From positions 62,001-126,000 of the forward strand of contig OZ221974.1 of assembly GCA_965119665.1 (NCBI GenBank): a stretch of 64,000 nt of DNA. Reading direction: 5' to 3'. The notes under the pieces were generated by a model. That model was not told the origin of the DNA, made no database searches, and saw only the letters and a program-made list of their open reading frames with translations. How positions within the stretch are numbered: the first letter of the stretch is position 1; every line of letters starts with the position of its first letter. The stretch is from Dialister sp900541485 (GTDB lineage: Bacteria; Bacillota; Negativicutes; Veillonellales; Dialisteraceae). The position numbers and the translations under genes are program-made. Positions 35,256 through 43,557 of this stretch are shown here, piece after piece.

Positions 35256-35684
35256 ATGGCAAAAGTGGCAATTGTATATTGGTCCGGTTCCGGAAATACA
35301 GAAGCTATGGCACAGGCTGTAGAAGAGGGTGCTAAAGCAGCAGGTGCAGAGACAACACTTTGTTTTGTAAGTGATACTACAGCATCTGATGTGGCAGAAT
35401 TTGATCATATTATTCTGGGCTGTCCGGCTATGGGAAATGAAGAATTGGAAGAATATGAATTCGAACCATTCTTTGCTGAATTACTTCCTCAGCTCAAGGG
35501 AAAGGTAGTAGGAATTTTTGGATCTTATGCATGGAATGATGGCGATTGGATTACAACTTGGAAACAGCGCTGTAATGACGAAGGTGTTGAATTAGTGACT
35601 GAGCCTGTTAAGGCGTATAGTTATCCTGACGAAGAAGCTTTAGCTGCATGTAAAGCTTTAGGAGAAACAGTTGCTAATGCATAA
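35256..35684 (+). CDS. Flavodoxin (first copy)
   Basis: 142 aa short-chain flavodoxin of the Megasphaera/Clostridium type. FMN phosphate loop WSGSGNTEAMA (about 10-20); the loops GCPAMGNEELEE near 55 and GSYAWNDGDW near 88 hold the isoalloxazine ring. A single-electron carrier replacing ferredoxin when iron is short. AGGAGGG precedes the start. A terminator hairpin separates it from the second copy, so it is probably the more abundant product. Confidence 0.93.
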   Translation: MAKVAIVYWSGSGNTEAMAQAVEEGAKAAGAETTLCFVSDTTASDVAEFDHIILGCPAMGNEELEEYEFEPFFAELLPQLKGKVVGIFGSYAWNDGDWITTWKQRCNDEGVELVTEPVKAYSYPDEEALAACKALGETVANA

Positions 35685-35692
35685 TAAGTTCT

Positions 35693-35725
35693 GAAGAGGC
35701 GTCTTTTTAAGACGCTTCTTTTTAC
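35693..35725 (+). terminator. Terminator/attenuator between the two flavodoxin genes
   Basis: Stem AAGAGGCGTC (35694-35703) / GACGCTTCTT (35711-35720) with a seven-base loop, then a T run to 35725. Confidence 0.8.
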
Positions 35726-35740
35726 ATGAGGAGAGTCAGC

Positions 35741-36175
35741 ATGAAAAATAAAGTGGCTATTATTTATTTTTCCGGAACAGGGAATACGGAAGCGATGGCG
35801 GAAGCCGTAGCTGTAGGGGCGAAACAATCCGGAGCAGAGGTGCTATTGGCACCTGTTACGGATGTTGATCCCGTTGAAATAGGAAATACATATCATCATA
35901 TTATTTTGGGATGCTCAGCCTGGGGAGTGGAAGTTATTGAAGAAGCAGAAATGAAGCCATTTTGTGAAAAACTGAAGCCCTATTTAAAAGGGAAGGAAAT
36001 GGGCCTTTTTGGATCTTGCGGGTGGAGTCGTGGGGCATGGTTAAACTCCTGGTATAATGATCTCCATTTTGCAGGTGCACATTTCCCGGCAAAACCGGTT
36101 TTGGCTTATGGATATCCTGATGAGGAAGCACAGCAAAATTGTGAAAAACTGGGCAGAGATGTTGCAAACAGTTGA
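35741..36175 (+). CDS. Flavodoxin (second copy)
   Basis: 144 aa from ATG 35741 (GAGGAGAG upstream). Same fold as the first copy: FSGTGNTEAMAEAV, GCSAWGVEVIEE (Trp at the ring loop) and GSCGWSRGAW. The loops around the flavin differ from copy 1 (AMGNE versus AWGVE; AWNDGDW versus GWSRGAW), suggesting a different redox potential or partner. Read-through of the terminator upstream is its likely source of transcripts. Confidence 0.92.
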   Translation: MKNKVAIIYFSGTGNTEAMAEAVAVGAKQSGAEVLLAPVTDVDPVEIGNTYHHIILGCSAWGVEVIEEAEMKPFCEKLKPYLKGKEMGLFGSCGWSRGAWLNSWYNDLHFAGAHFPAKPVLAYGYPDEEAQQNCEKLGRDVANS

Positions 36176-36203
36176 GATAAGAATAAAAGGTAAGGTGATT
36201 TAA

Positions 36204-37382
36204 TTGATAAACTGGGAAAATAAAATTTCAGAAAATGTCAAAGAAGTTCCGTTCTCTGGAATTCGCAAATTTTTTGATTTGGCAAGTACAATGAAAGACG
36301 TAATATCTTTGGGAGTGGGAGAACCGGATTATGCGGCGCCCAAAAAAGTTATTGATGGTTGCATAGACAGTTTAAATCGAAAAGAAACTTCGTACACATC
36401 AAATTGGGGACTATACGAATTGAGACAGGAAATCAGCAGGCTGTTTCAAAAGAGGTATAATCTTTTTTATGATCCGTCTGACCAAATTATAGTCACCGTA
36501 GGTGTATCAGAAGCAATAACTGTTGTTATGCAAACAATTTTGAATCCCGGTGATGAAGTTTTAATTCCGGATCCTGCATATCTGGCTTATCCTGCTTGTG
36601 TAAGGCTGGTTGGCGGGAAACCTGTATTAGTGCCGACTCGTGCTGAAGATGAGTTTAAATTGACTGTTGAAGAATTAGAAGCACGAGTGACAGATAAGAC
36701 AAAAGCACTTCTTATTGGCTATCCAAATAATCCGACGGGAACTGTAATGGATAAGGAATCATTACTTGAGATTGCAAAGTGTGCAGAAAAACATGATTTG
36801 GTTGTTATTTCTGATGAAATTTATTGTGATTTGACTTATGAGGGGGAACACATTTGTTTTGCTTCTTTACCTGAAATGGAAGAGCGGACAATTGTAATGA
36901 ATGGCTTTTCCAAGTCATACGCGATGACAGGACTCAGGGTCGGTTATATATGTGGCCCGAAGGCTATTTTGGAGTCCATTTACAAAGTACATCAATATGA
37001 GATTCTTTGTGCATCAGTAACCAGCCAATATGGCGCAATTACCGCTCTTAAGGAATGTGAAACAGACGTAAAAAATATGTTTAACGAGTATGTCTCAAGA
37101 AGAGAGTTAGTATATAGAGCTTTAGTGGATATGGGCCTTTCTGTTTTTAAACCTAAAGGAGCATTTTATATTTTCCCTAATATAAGTTGTACCGGTATGA
37201 ATGATGAAGAGTTTTGCGATAAATTACTTCATGAAGAGAAGGTAGCTATGATTCCGGGGACATGTTTTGGATTGCAAGGGAAGAACCATGTGCGGATTTC
37301 CTATGCGTCTAGTAGAGAAAATTTGATCGAGGCAATGAAACGTTTATCTCGCTTTATTAAAAAACATGAAATTGATAAATAA
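36204..37382 (+). CDS. Class I/II PLP-dependent aminotransferase
   Basis: 392 aa. Fold type I aspartate-aminotransferase subfamily: LGVGEPDYAAP near the start, YPNNPTGT near 173, SDEIYCDL near 206, the PLP lysine in NGFSKSYAMTGLR near 236 and the C-terminal substrate Arg in HVRISYASS. Closest in look to PatA/AspC of Firmicutes acting on aspartate or aromatic amino acids. Starts with TTG after AAGGTGA, 28 bases after the second flavodoxin, so the three may be one transcript; no functional link is evident. Confidence 0.88.
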   Translation: MINWENKISENVKEVPFSGIRKFFDLASTMKDVISLGVGEPDYAAPKKVIDGCIDSLNRKETSYTSNWGLYELRQEISRLFQKRYNLFYDPSDQIIVTVGVSEAITVVMQTILNPGDEVLIPDPAYLAYPACVRLVGGKPVLVPTRAEDEFKLTVEELEARVTDKTKALLIGYPNNPTGTVMDKESLLEIAKCAEKHDLVVISDEIYCDLTYEGEHICFASLPEMEERTIVMNGFSKSYAMTGLRVGYICGPKAILESIYKVHQYEILCASVTSQYGAITALKECETDVKNMFNEYVSRRELVYRALVDMGLSVFKPKGAFYIFPNISCTGMNDEEFCDKLLHEEKVAMIPGTCFGLQGKNHVRISYASSRENLIEAMKRLSRFIKKHEIDK

Positions 37383-37395
37383 TACAAAAGATAAC

Positions 37396-37435
37396 AAAGT
37401 GCTGCATGGATTCATTATGATGCGGCACTTTTTTA
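37396..37435 (+). terminator. Terminator after the aminotransferase
   Basis: Twelve-pair stem AAAGTGCTGCAT (37396-37407) / ATGCGGCACTTT (37420-37431), one G-U pair, then TTT. Confidence 0.85.
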
Positions 37436-37458
37436 TATAGAGTAAAAATGATCTATCC

Positions 37459-37488
37459 TTGACAGTTGATATAAACAAACTACATAAT
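37459..37488 (+). promoter_or_regulatory. Promoter of the exported repeat protein
   Basis: TTGACA (37459-37464) with TACATA (37481-37486) or CATAAT (37483-37488) as -10. The -35 overlaps a possible TTG start, which rules that start out. Confidence 0.65.
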
Positions 37489-37524
37489 AAATGGCAAGCG
37501 ATTTTGTTTATAAGGGAGAATATA

Positions 37525-38646
37525 ATGAAATACAAAATGTTAGTAAGTGCAATGATATTAGCACTGGTAGCAGGACCTTCTTTTGGGGAAAACAGAATAT
37601 CTGATGTGGAGAATGGCAAAAGACAGGTGGCAGAAATACAAACAGCAGGTTTAAAAAAAGAAAAAAGTGATACTGCTGCAATAAATAATAAGGAAGAGCA
37701 GAATAAAAATGTTGCTGTGGAAAAGCTCATTCCGATTAACACTAATCCGTTGCAAGAAGAAGATTTTTTCTTGAGTAAAATCAGTCTGGGAGATTCAATT
37801 GATAAGATAGTGCAGCTAAAAGGGAAAGCTAAAAAAACAAATTTCAGTTTTCTGAGAAATGAATATCAATGGGAAGGATTGGTTGTTGCAATCAATAATG
37901 AGATGCCCTATGTGTATTTCAACAGGGATGATTTATCTTTAAAAAACGATATGGATACAGAAGGGATTGTCTCTTTTTATGTAAACGATAAATCGGCAGT
38001 AACAAAGAGAGGTATTTCTGTAGAAAGTACAAGAGAAAATGTTATTCGTGCTTATGGAAAACCTGATAAAATTTTATGGAACCGGAAAGCACAGCAATTT
38101 TATCTTTTCTATCAGAAAGAAAAGAAAGCTCTTTTATTTATTATAAAGAATGATAAAGTCCATTCTTTTGAAATTACTTGTAAAGATGATTTAGTAAAAA
38201 ATTTTTCGCACAAATCTACAAATAGTAAAAATCTTTTTTCTGAAAAAGATTTTAGCCTGGCAGGATTTAAATTATTTGAATCTTTAAAACCAGAGTTACG
38301 GGATATGTGGGAAAAGAAAATGACGAATCCTGAAGAAGAAATATTATATTTTCCGGGGTATGCGGTAAGAACAACTAAAAAAGAGAAAATTATTCAATCA
38401 ATATTTTTGACAGATAAAAAAGTTATCACCGGGCGCGGACTTGCTGTGGGAGATGATATTACTACGGCAGAGTTATTGTATGGCGCACCGGATAAGATGG
38501 AAGTGGATGTATCATCAGGTCATCCGAGGACTTCTTACATTTATTTTTCAAAGGATAGACGGAATGTTTTAATTATTTTTATTAGTAAACAAAAAGTAGA
38601 TAGCATTATTTTAGCTCCAAATCCGCAATTGAAAAATAAGAAATAG
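37525..38646 (+). CDS. Exported protein with three internal repeats, unknown function
   Basis: 373 aa from ATG 37525 (AAGGGAG upstream). Signal peptide at 1-21, then a charged linker to about 75. Three copies of one module follow: KISLGDSIDKIVQLKGKA (85 on), GISVESTRENVIRAYGKPDK (163 on) and GLAVGDDITTAELLYGAPDK (305 on); copies 2 and 3 go on with Y-x-F/Y strands, a hydrophobic strand (ALLFIIKNDKV, VLIIFISKQKV) and a final S-x-x-I/L. The G-x-T/S-x-x-x-V-x-x-x-Y-G-x-P-D pattern recalls the BamE/SmpA-like fold. No lipobox. Followed by uppP after 45 bases. Confidence 0.75.
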   Translation: MKYKMLVSAMILALVAGPSFGENRISDVENGKRQVAEIQTAGLKKEKSDTAAINNKEEQNKNVAVEKLIPINTNPLQEEDFFLSKISLGDSIDKIVQLKGKAKKTNFSFLRNEYQWEGLVVAINNEMPYVYFNRDDLSLKNDMDTEGIVSFYVNDKSAVTKRGISVESTRENVIRAYGKPDKILWNRKAQQFYLFYQKEKKALLFIIKNDKVHSFEITCKDDLVKNFSHKSTNSKNLFSEKDFSLAGFKLFESLKPELRDMWEKKMTNPEEEILYFPGYAVRTTKKEKIIQSIFLTDKKVITGRGLAVGDDITTAELLYGAPDKMEVDVSSGHPRTSYIYFSKDRRNVLIIFISKQKVDSIILAPNPQLKNKK

Positions 38647-38691
38647 ATATAAAGCGATAATTTATATAATAAGTTTTTGAGGTGAATTTTG

Positions 38692-39483
38692 ATGTATGAG
38701 TATTTTTGTGCTTTTATTATCGGTGTAGTAGAAGGGCTGACAGAATATATTCCCGTATCAAGTACAGGTCACATGATAATCGTAGGGAATATGCTTAATT
38801 TTACCGGGGTATTAGCAGATGTATTTGATGTATTTATCCAGCTGGGGGCAATCTTATCAGTAATTGTAGTGTATCGACATAAATTTATTTATATGATGAA
38901 TACACATCACTGGTTCAAAAAAAGAGGAGCTTCCTTGATGAATTTGGGGATAGCGATGTTTCCTGCCTGTGTGATAGGATTTCTTTGCCATGGCATAATA
39001 AAAAATAAGTTGTTTAGCCCCATGACAGTTATTGTCGGGTTAATCATCGGTGGACTTTTTATGATACTGGCCGAAAAAATGCGTAAAAAATTCACAATTA
39101 CAGATGTAGATCAAATTACATCTCTTGATGCGTTTAAAATCGGATTATTTCAATGCCTTTCTCTTTGGCCGGGATTTTCTCGCAGCGGAAGTACCATTGC
39201 CGGTTGTTTGTTGCTTGGAATATCAAGAAAAGCGGCCGCTGATTTTTCTTTTATTATGGCGGTACCACTGATGTTTATGGCTTGTCTTTATGACTTATAT
39301 AAGGTGGCCGGGCAATTATCAGAAAATGATTTTATTTTGCTGGCTATAGGATTTATAACGTCATTTATAGTAGCTTATGCATCCATACTTTGGTTTTTGC
39401 GTTTTTTAAATAAATCAACTTTGACAGGATTTGCACTATATCGCTTTGCGGTAGCGTTAGTTGCACTAGTCTATTTTTGGTAA
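38692..39483 (+). CDS. uppP: Undecaprenyl-diphosphatase
   Basis: 263 aa, about eight membrane segments. Recycles the C55 lipid carrier for peptidoglycan and LPS O-unit export; also known as BacA. Signature blocks EGLTEYIPVSSTGH (about 14-27) with catalytic Glu and Ser, and PGFSRSGSTI near 158. ATG at 38692 is preferred over the adjoining TTG at 38689 for spacing from GAGGTGA. Confidence 0.96.
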   Translation: MYEYFCAFIIGVVEGLTEYIPVSSTGHMIIVGNMLNFTGVLADVFDVFIQLGAILSVIVVYRHKFIYMMNTHHWFKKRGASLMNLGIAMFPACVIGFLCHGIIKNKLFSPMTVIVGLIIGGLFMILAEKMRKKFTITDVDQITSLDAFKIGLFQCLSLWPGFSRSGSTIAGCLLLGISRKAAADFSFIMAVPLMFMACLYDLYKVAGQLSENDFILLAIGFITSFIVAYASILWFLRFLNKSTLTGFALYRFAVALVALVYFW

Positions 39484-39486
39484 ATC

Positions 39487-39515
39487 TTGCCCGGTTGCAT
39501 TAAAAATGTTATGAT
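39487..39515 (+). promoter_or_regulatory. Promoter of the ATP-grasp gene
   Basis: TTGCCC (39487-39492), 17-base spacer, TATGAT (39510-39515). Confidence 0.5.
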
Positions 39516-39556
39516 TAATTTCATAACAGTAGGACTTCTATTTCGGAGAAAAGTTT

Positions 39557-40306
39557 ATGAAAGCATTTATCAGAACCCAACATTCTGGAGATTTTTTTAA
39601 CCAGAATTGCTATTCAGTTGCGCAGGGATGTGCTAAGTTAGAGATTCCTGTAGTGAGATATAAAGCAATATATTCTGTAAATGATAATGTACCGACGGAT
39701 CTTGTTGTTGGTACTTTTTCTGACGTCAAAGAGGCATTGGAAAGGCTCGGTGTGAATTTAGTTCCTATAGATTATCCGGAGGAACTATTGCCGTTCACAG
39801 GACGAAAAATATGGCAATCGACTTTATTTACAATTACCAGTCATCCTGAGTGTTGGCATGTTTTTGTAAAGCCTGTAATAGATGTCAAAAGATTTAGGGG
39901 AACATTGCTTGATAAATCAGAAGATTTAATTAAGCTTGGGGGCGGTCTTGAAGATATTGATGTCTGGTGCAGTGAAAAAGTAAGATTTTTATCAGAATGG
40001 CGAATTTGGATATTAGACGGTGAAATAGTCGGTTTAAGTCCATATCACGGACAATGGGATTTATTCCCTGATGCAGAAGTCTTAAAAAAAGCAGTACAAG
40101 CATATAAATCTTCCCCCAGAGCTTATGCATTGGATTTTGGCGTCACTGACGAAGGAAAAACACTTCTGGTGGAAATGAGTGATGCTTATGCGTTAAGTAG
40201 TTTTGGATTAGATTCGGTTTTATATACTAAGATATTGATTGCCAGGTGGAATGAATTAACAAAAGATGTAAAATGTGCGAAGGATTCGATAAATAAAGTT
40301 AAATAA
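39557..40306 (+). CDS. ATP-grasp domain protein, DUF4343-like
   Basis: 249 aa, made up of an N-terminal alpha/beta part and an ATP-grasp core. VFVKPVIDVKRFRGTLL (about 96-112) looks like the nucleotide-binding lysine strand, SEWRIWILDGEIVGLSPYHG (about 147-166) the middle sheet, and TDEGKTLLVEMSDAYALSSFG (from about 194) the metal-binding Glu strand. Proteins of this group appear singly in bacteria and phages and presumably ligate a carboxylate to an amine; the substrate is unknown. CGGAG precedes the start. Own promoter and terminator, so a single-gene unit. Confidence 0.75.
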   Translation: MKAFIRTQHSGDFFNQNCYSVAQGCAKLEIPVVRYKAIYSVNDNVPTDLVVGTFSDVKEALERLGVNLVPIDYPEELLPFTGRKIWQSTLFTITSHPECWHVFVKPVIDVKRFRGTLLDKSEDLIKLGGGLEDIDVWCSEKVRFLSEWRIWILDGEIVGLSPYHGQWDLFPDAEVLKKAVQAYKSSPRAYALDFGVTDEGKTLLVEMSDAYALSSFGLDSVLYTKILIARWNELTKDVKCAKDSINKVK

Positions 40307-40332
40307 TTTAGATGAACTGAAAGGAGAAATAT

Positions 40333-40365
40333 AAACTGACAAGAGAAAAGTTGTCAGTTTTTTTC
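40333..40365 (+). terminator. Terminator after the ATP-grasp gene
   Basis: Perfect ten-pair stem AAACTGACAA (40333-40342) / TTGTCAGTTT (40351-40360), then Ts. Confidence 0.9.
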
Positions 40366-40380
40366 TATAATTTCTAAAAT
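40351..40380 (+). promoter_or_regulatory. Promoter of dnaG-rpoD
   Basis: TTGTCA (40351-40356), 18-base spacer, TAAAAT (40375-40380); the -35 sits in the 3' arm of the preceding terminator. Confidence 0.5.
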
Positions 40381-40399
40381 TGATTATGAAAGGAGAATA

Positions 40400-42193
40400 A
40401 TGCGTACATTTGATAAAGAGTTTCTGCAGCATGTCAAAGATAGCAATCAGATTATTGATGTGATTCAAGCCTACGGAATTTCCGTGAAGAAAAAAGGAAA
40501 TAAATATTGGGCATGTTGTCCTTTCCATCATGAAAAAACACCTTCCTTTGCTATATCACCGGATGAGGGATTTTATTACTGCTTTGGATGTCATGCATCG
40601 GGGGATATCATTACATTTGTAGAAAAGATGGATAATCTGTCTTTCTTTGATGCGGTAGCCCATTTGGCAGAAATGGCACATATAGAAATGCCGCAAGAAG
40701 AAATGTCACTGAAAGAAAAGCAGGAAGTGGCTTTGAAACAAAAATTATATGAGGTAACAATTTTAGCAGGGGAATATTTCCATAATTGTTTATTAAAAAC
40801 TAATATGGGGAAACCCGGCCTGGCCTATTTCGAAAAAAGACACTTAACGCAGGAAATTATTAAACAGTTTAAGCTGGGTTTCGCTCCTGCAGATTGGAAT
40901 CGTCTTTATAAAGATTTTACACAAAAGAAGCATATTTCCGAGGAAATACTAATAAAAGCCGGATTAATCGGCAAAAAAAACGGACGCTGCTATGATACGT
41001 TTCGGAATCGTTGCATGTTTCCCATTATGGATTTGAGAGGGAAAGTTGTTGCTTTTGGGGGGAGAATTTTAAATGCGGAAGAAAGCCATGCGAAATACTT
41101 AAATTCCCCTGAAACATCAATATTCAATAAACGCAAATTGCTGTTTCCTATCTATCAGGCATTACCTGAAATAAAAAAAAGAAGACAAGCTATCATGGTG
41201 GAAGGCTACATGGATGCGATTTCTTTGCATGCTAACGGGATAAAAAATGCCGTTGCCTCTTTAGGGACTGCATTTACAGTTGAGCAAGCAAGGCTTCTGA
41301 AAAAGTATGCAGATGAAGTCGTTTTTAGCTATGATATGGATTCTGCCGGACAAAATGCAACAAAACGTGCGTTAGAAATCGCCGGATCGGTTGGATTAAA
41401 GCTCAGAGTTGCATTAATCGGAGAGGGAAAAGATCCGGATGAATTTGTTAACCTTCATGGCGGAGATGCTTATTTAGAAGTCGTGAAACAAGCCAAACCT
41501 GCATTAGATTATCTGTTTGAGTCTTTATGTAAGCAGTATGATGGCGTGAGCTTAGAGGGACAACAAAAAATACTGAATGAGATGTTCACAGTACTTTTAG
41601 CGCAAGATAATACATATCTATTTAATTCTTTTATAAGGAAAATGGCACGTTCACTACATATGGATGAAGGGATGATTCGAAGTGAGGCCTTCCGGTATAC
41701 AAAGAAAAACAACGGCCAAATCTATATTTCTCAGCATATTCGGAGAGAAGATAAAACGAAACTAACCGGTACTAATGATGAAAAACAGATGAAATTGGAA
41801 GAAGGTCTTCTGAGGTATTGTTTATCAACCCGTACGTTGCCAAAAGAATTTAACCAATTAGATTCATATTCGTTTATTGAACCGTTTCATGAACGACTCT
41901 ATAAAGTTTTACAAAAGATAGAGGGTATAGGAATCTCCACGGAAAATGCAGAAGTTTATTTAAACAGAGAGGATATAGAGAAGATGGCAAAGCTGTTAGT
42001 AACCGAGAGAGAGGATAAAGGTGTGCCGTTTGAAGAATTTATCCGCCCGTTGAAAAAAATTTATTTGCAGAATGAATATAAAATTCATACAAAGAGAGCA
42101 GCGGAGTTAGTGGATATAAATCAGGAGGAAGCAAAAAAAGAACAATTGAGATGTATCGAACTCAGTCGAGAAATCAGATTACTTGGGGTTTGA
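40400..42193 (+). CDS. dnaG: DNA primase
   Basis: 597 aa, three domains. N-terminal zinc ribbon with Cys40, His43, Cys61, Cys64; central TOPRIM polymerase domain with MVEGYMDAI (about 262), YDMDSAGQNA and DPDEF; C-terminal DnaB-binding helical domain from about 440. AAGGAG precedes the start. Followed after 32 bases by rpoD, the classical macromolecular synthesis operon without rpsU. Confidence 0.97.
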   Translation: MRTFDKEFLQHVKDSNQIIDVIQAYGISVKKKGNKYWACCPFHHEKTPSFAISPDEGFYYCFGCHASGDIITFVEKMDNLSFFDAVAHLAEMAHIEMPQEEMSLKEKQEVALKQKLYEVTILAGEYFHNCLLKTNMGKPGLAYFEKRHLTQEIIKQFKLGFAPADWNRLYKDFTQKKHISEEILIKAGLIGKKNGRCYDTFRNRCMFPIMDLRGKVVAFGGRILNAEESHAKYLNSPETSIFNKRKLLFPIYQALPEIKKRRQAIMVEGYMDAISLHANGIKNAVASLGTAFTVEQARLLKKYADEVVFSYDMDSAGQNATKRALEIAGSVGLKLRVALIGEGKDPDEFVNLHGGDAYLEVVKQAKPALDYLFESLCKQYDGVSLEGQQKILNEMFTVLLAQDNTYLFNSFIRKMARSLHMDEGMIRSEAFRYTKKNNGQIYISQHIRREDKTKLTGTNDEKQMKLEEGLLRYCLSTRTLPKEFNQLDSYSFIEPFHERLYKVLQKIEGIGISTENAEVYLNREDIEKMAKLLVTEREDKGVPFEEFIRPLKKIYLQNEYKIHTKRAAELVDINQEEAKKEQLRCIELSREIRLLGV

Positions 42194-42225
42194 AATCGTC
42201 CCGACACTTATAAGGGGGTGTAAGT

Positions 42226-43362
42226 ATGGTACAAAAACATAAAAAAGTAAATGCATGGGTAGAAGAGCTAAGAGAAAAGATTACAGATGAAAATTCGGTT
42301 TCTAATAAAGATATAGTAGATTTCATCAATGAAAAAGATTTAAGCAAAAAGGAGCTTGCAGAGATATATAAAACTCTTCATGAGAATAATATTGAAGTCG
42401 GATTTGATGAGGATGCCTCTGATGAAGAACTGGAGTTGTTAGAAGAAGAAATAAAGGAAGATGAAAAAAAGGAAATCGGGCAGGGGAATACAAATGCAAC
42501 GGATAATATAAATATAGATGATCCGGTAAAGTTGTACCTAAAAGAAATCGGAGCAGTTAAACTGCTTACGGCCGAAGAAGAAGTGACTTTGGCAAAGTCG
42601 GTAGAAAAAGGAACTTTTGAAAATCCGACAGATAAAGAGAAGGAAGAGGCTGTTTTAGCGAAAAAAGCATTATCAGATGCAAATTTGCGACTGGTAGTAT
42701 CTATTGCAAAAAAATATTTAGGAAGAGGACTTCCTTTTCTTGATTTAATACAAGAGGGAAATTTAGGACTTCTCAAGGCAGTAGATAAATTTGATTATAC
42801 AAAAGGATATAAGTTTAGCACATATGCAACTTGGTGGATACGGCAAGCAATTACAAGAGCCATTGCAGATCAGGCAAGAACTATACGTGTTCCTGTCCAT
42901 ATGGTAGAGACAATTAATAAATTAAATCGAATTTCACGTCAACTTTTACAGGAAAAAGGAAGAGAAGCAACAAACGAAGAGTTATCCGAAGAAATGGATG
43001 TTACGGTTGCTAAAATCAGAGAGGTAAAAAAAATAGCACAAGAGCCGATATCATTAGAAACACCGATTGGCCCGAAAGAAGATTCGACATTAGTTGATTT
43101 TATTATGGATCGCAGTGCTACAGCACCGGATGATGCAGCAGGTTCTATTCTTTTGCGAGAGCAGATAGAAGAACTTTTAGAAGAGCTGACAGATCGGGAG
43201 AGACAGGTGCTTGAGCTTCGGTTTGGTTTACGGGATGGTCGTACAAGGACGTTGGAGGAAGTAGGAAAGTATTTCGATGTGACACGTGAGAGAATACGTC
43301 AGATAGAAGGGAAAGCACTTAGTAAACTCAAAAAATCTGCAAAATCGTTAATTAACATATAA
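42226..43362 (+). CDS. rpoD: Primary sigma factor (sigma-70/SigA)
   Basis: 378 aa, the short Gram-positive form without the large non-conserved insert of proteobacterial RpoD. Region 1.1 is acidic and about 100 residues; region 1.2 starts at DDPVKLYLKEIG; regions 2.3-2.4 read YKFSTYATWWIRQAITRAIA, region 3 VPVHMVETINKL, region 4.2 TLEEVGKYFDVTRERIRQ. AGGGGGTG precedes the start. The many consensus and extended -10 promoters in the window are its likely targets. Confidence 0.98.
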   Translation: MVQKHKKVNAWVEELREKITDENSVSNKDIVDFINEKDLSKKELAEIYKTLHENNIEVGFDEDASDEELELLEEEIKEDEKKEIGQGNTNATDNINIDDPVKLYLKEIGAVKLLTAEEEVTLAKSVEKGTFENPTDKEKEEAVLAKKALSDANLRLVVSIAKKYLGRGLPFLDLIQEGNLGLLKAVDKFDYTKGYKFSTYATWWIRQAITRAIADQARTIRVPVHMVETINKLNRISRQLLQEKGREATNEELSEEMDVTVAKIREVKKIAQEPISLETPIGPKEDSTLVDFIMDRSATAPDDAAGSILLREQIEELLEELTDRERQVLELRFGLRDGRTRTLEEVGKYFDVTRERIRQIEGKALSKLKKSAKSLINI

Positions 43363-43368
43363 AAAATA

Positions 43369-43397
43369 TTGACGATATAAAGATTTGCTGATAAAAT
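43369..43397 (+). promoter_or_regulatory. Promoter of tRNA-Met / trmK
   Basis: TTGACG (43369-43374), 17-base spacer, TAAAAT (43392-43397) with extended TGA; the start point would be some 14 bases before the tRNA. Confidence 0.8.
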
Positions 43398-43417
43398 AAT
43401 CATGTGTTGGTGCAAGA

Positions 43418-43494
43418 GGGCCCATAGCTCAGTTGGTCAGAGCCGGCGGCTCATAACCGCCTGGTCCCAGGTTCGAGTCCTGGTGGGCCCACCA
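43418..43494 (+). tRNA. tRNA with CAT anticodon, probably elongator tRNA-Met
   Basis: Perfect acceptor GGGCCCA (43418-43424) / TGGGCCC (43484-43490), anticodon loop CTCATAA (CAT), CCA encoded at 43492-43494. The first pair is G-C, so it is not the initiator (which has a C-A mismatch). Elongator Met is favoured over lysidine-modified Ile2, but this cannot be settled by eye. Confidence 0.93.
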
Positions 43495-43504
43495 ATGGAG
43501 ATGC

Positions 43505-43535
43505 AGACTGAGTTGATACAACTCAGTCTTTTTTT
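43505..43535 (+). terminator. Terminator after tRNA-Met
   Basis: Perfect eleven-pair stem AGACTGAGTTG (43505-43515) / CAACTCAGTCT (43519-43529), then seven Ts. trmK would be reached by read-through. Confidence 0.92.
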
Positions 43536-43557
43536 GTATTATCTAAAAGGATATATA

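Noticed and set aside
43402..43557. Upstream extension of trmK by 52 codons
   Set aside because: It runs through tRNA-Met and its terminator; ATG 43558 gives the normal TrmK start.
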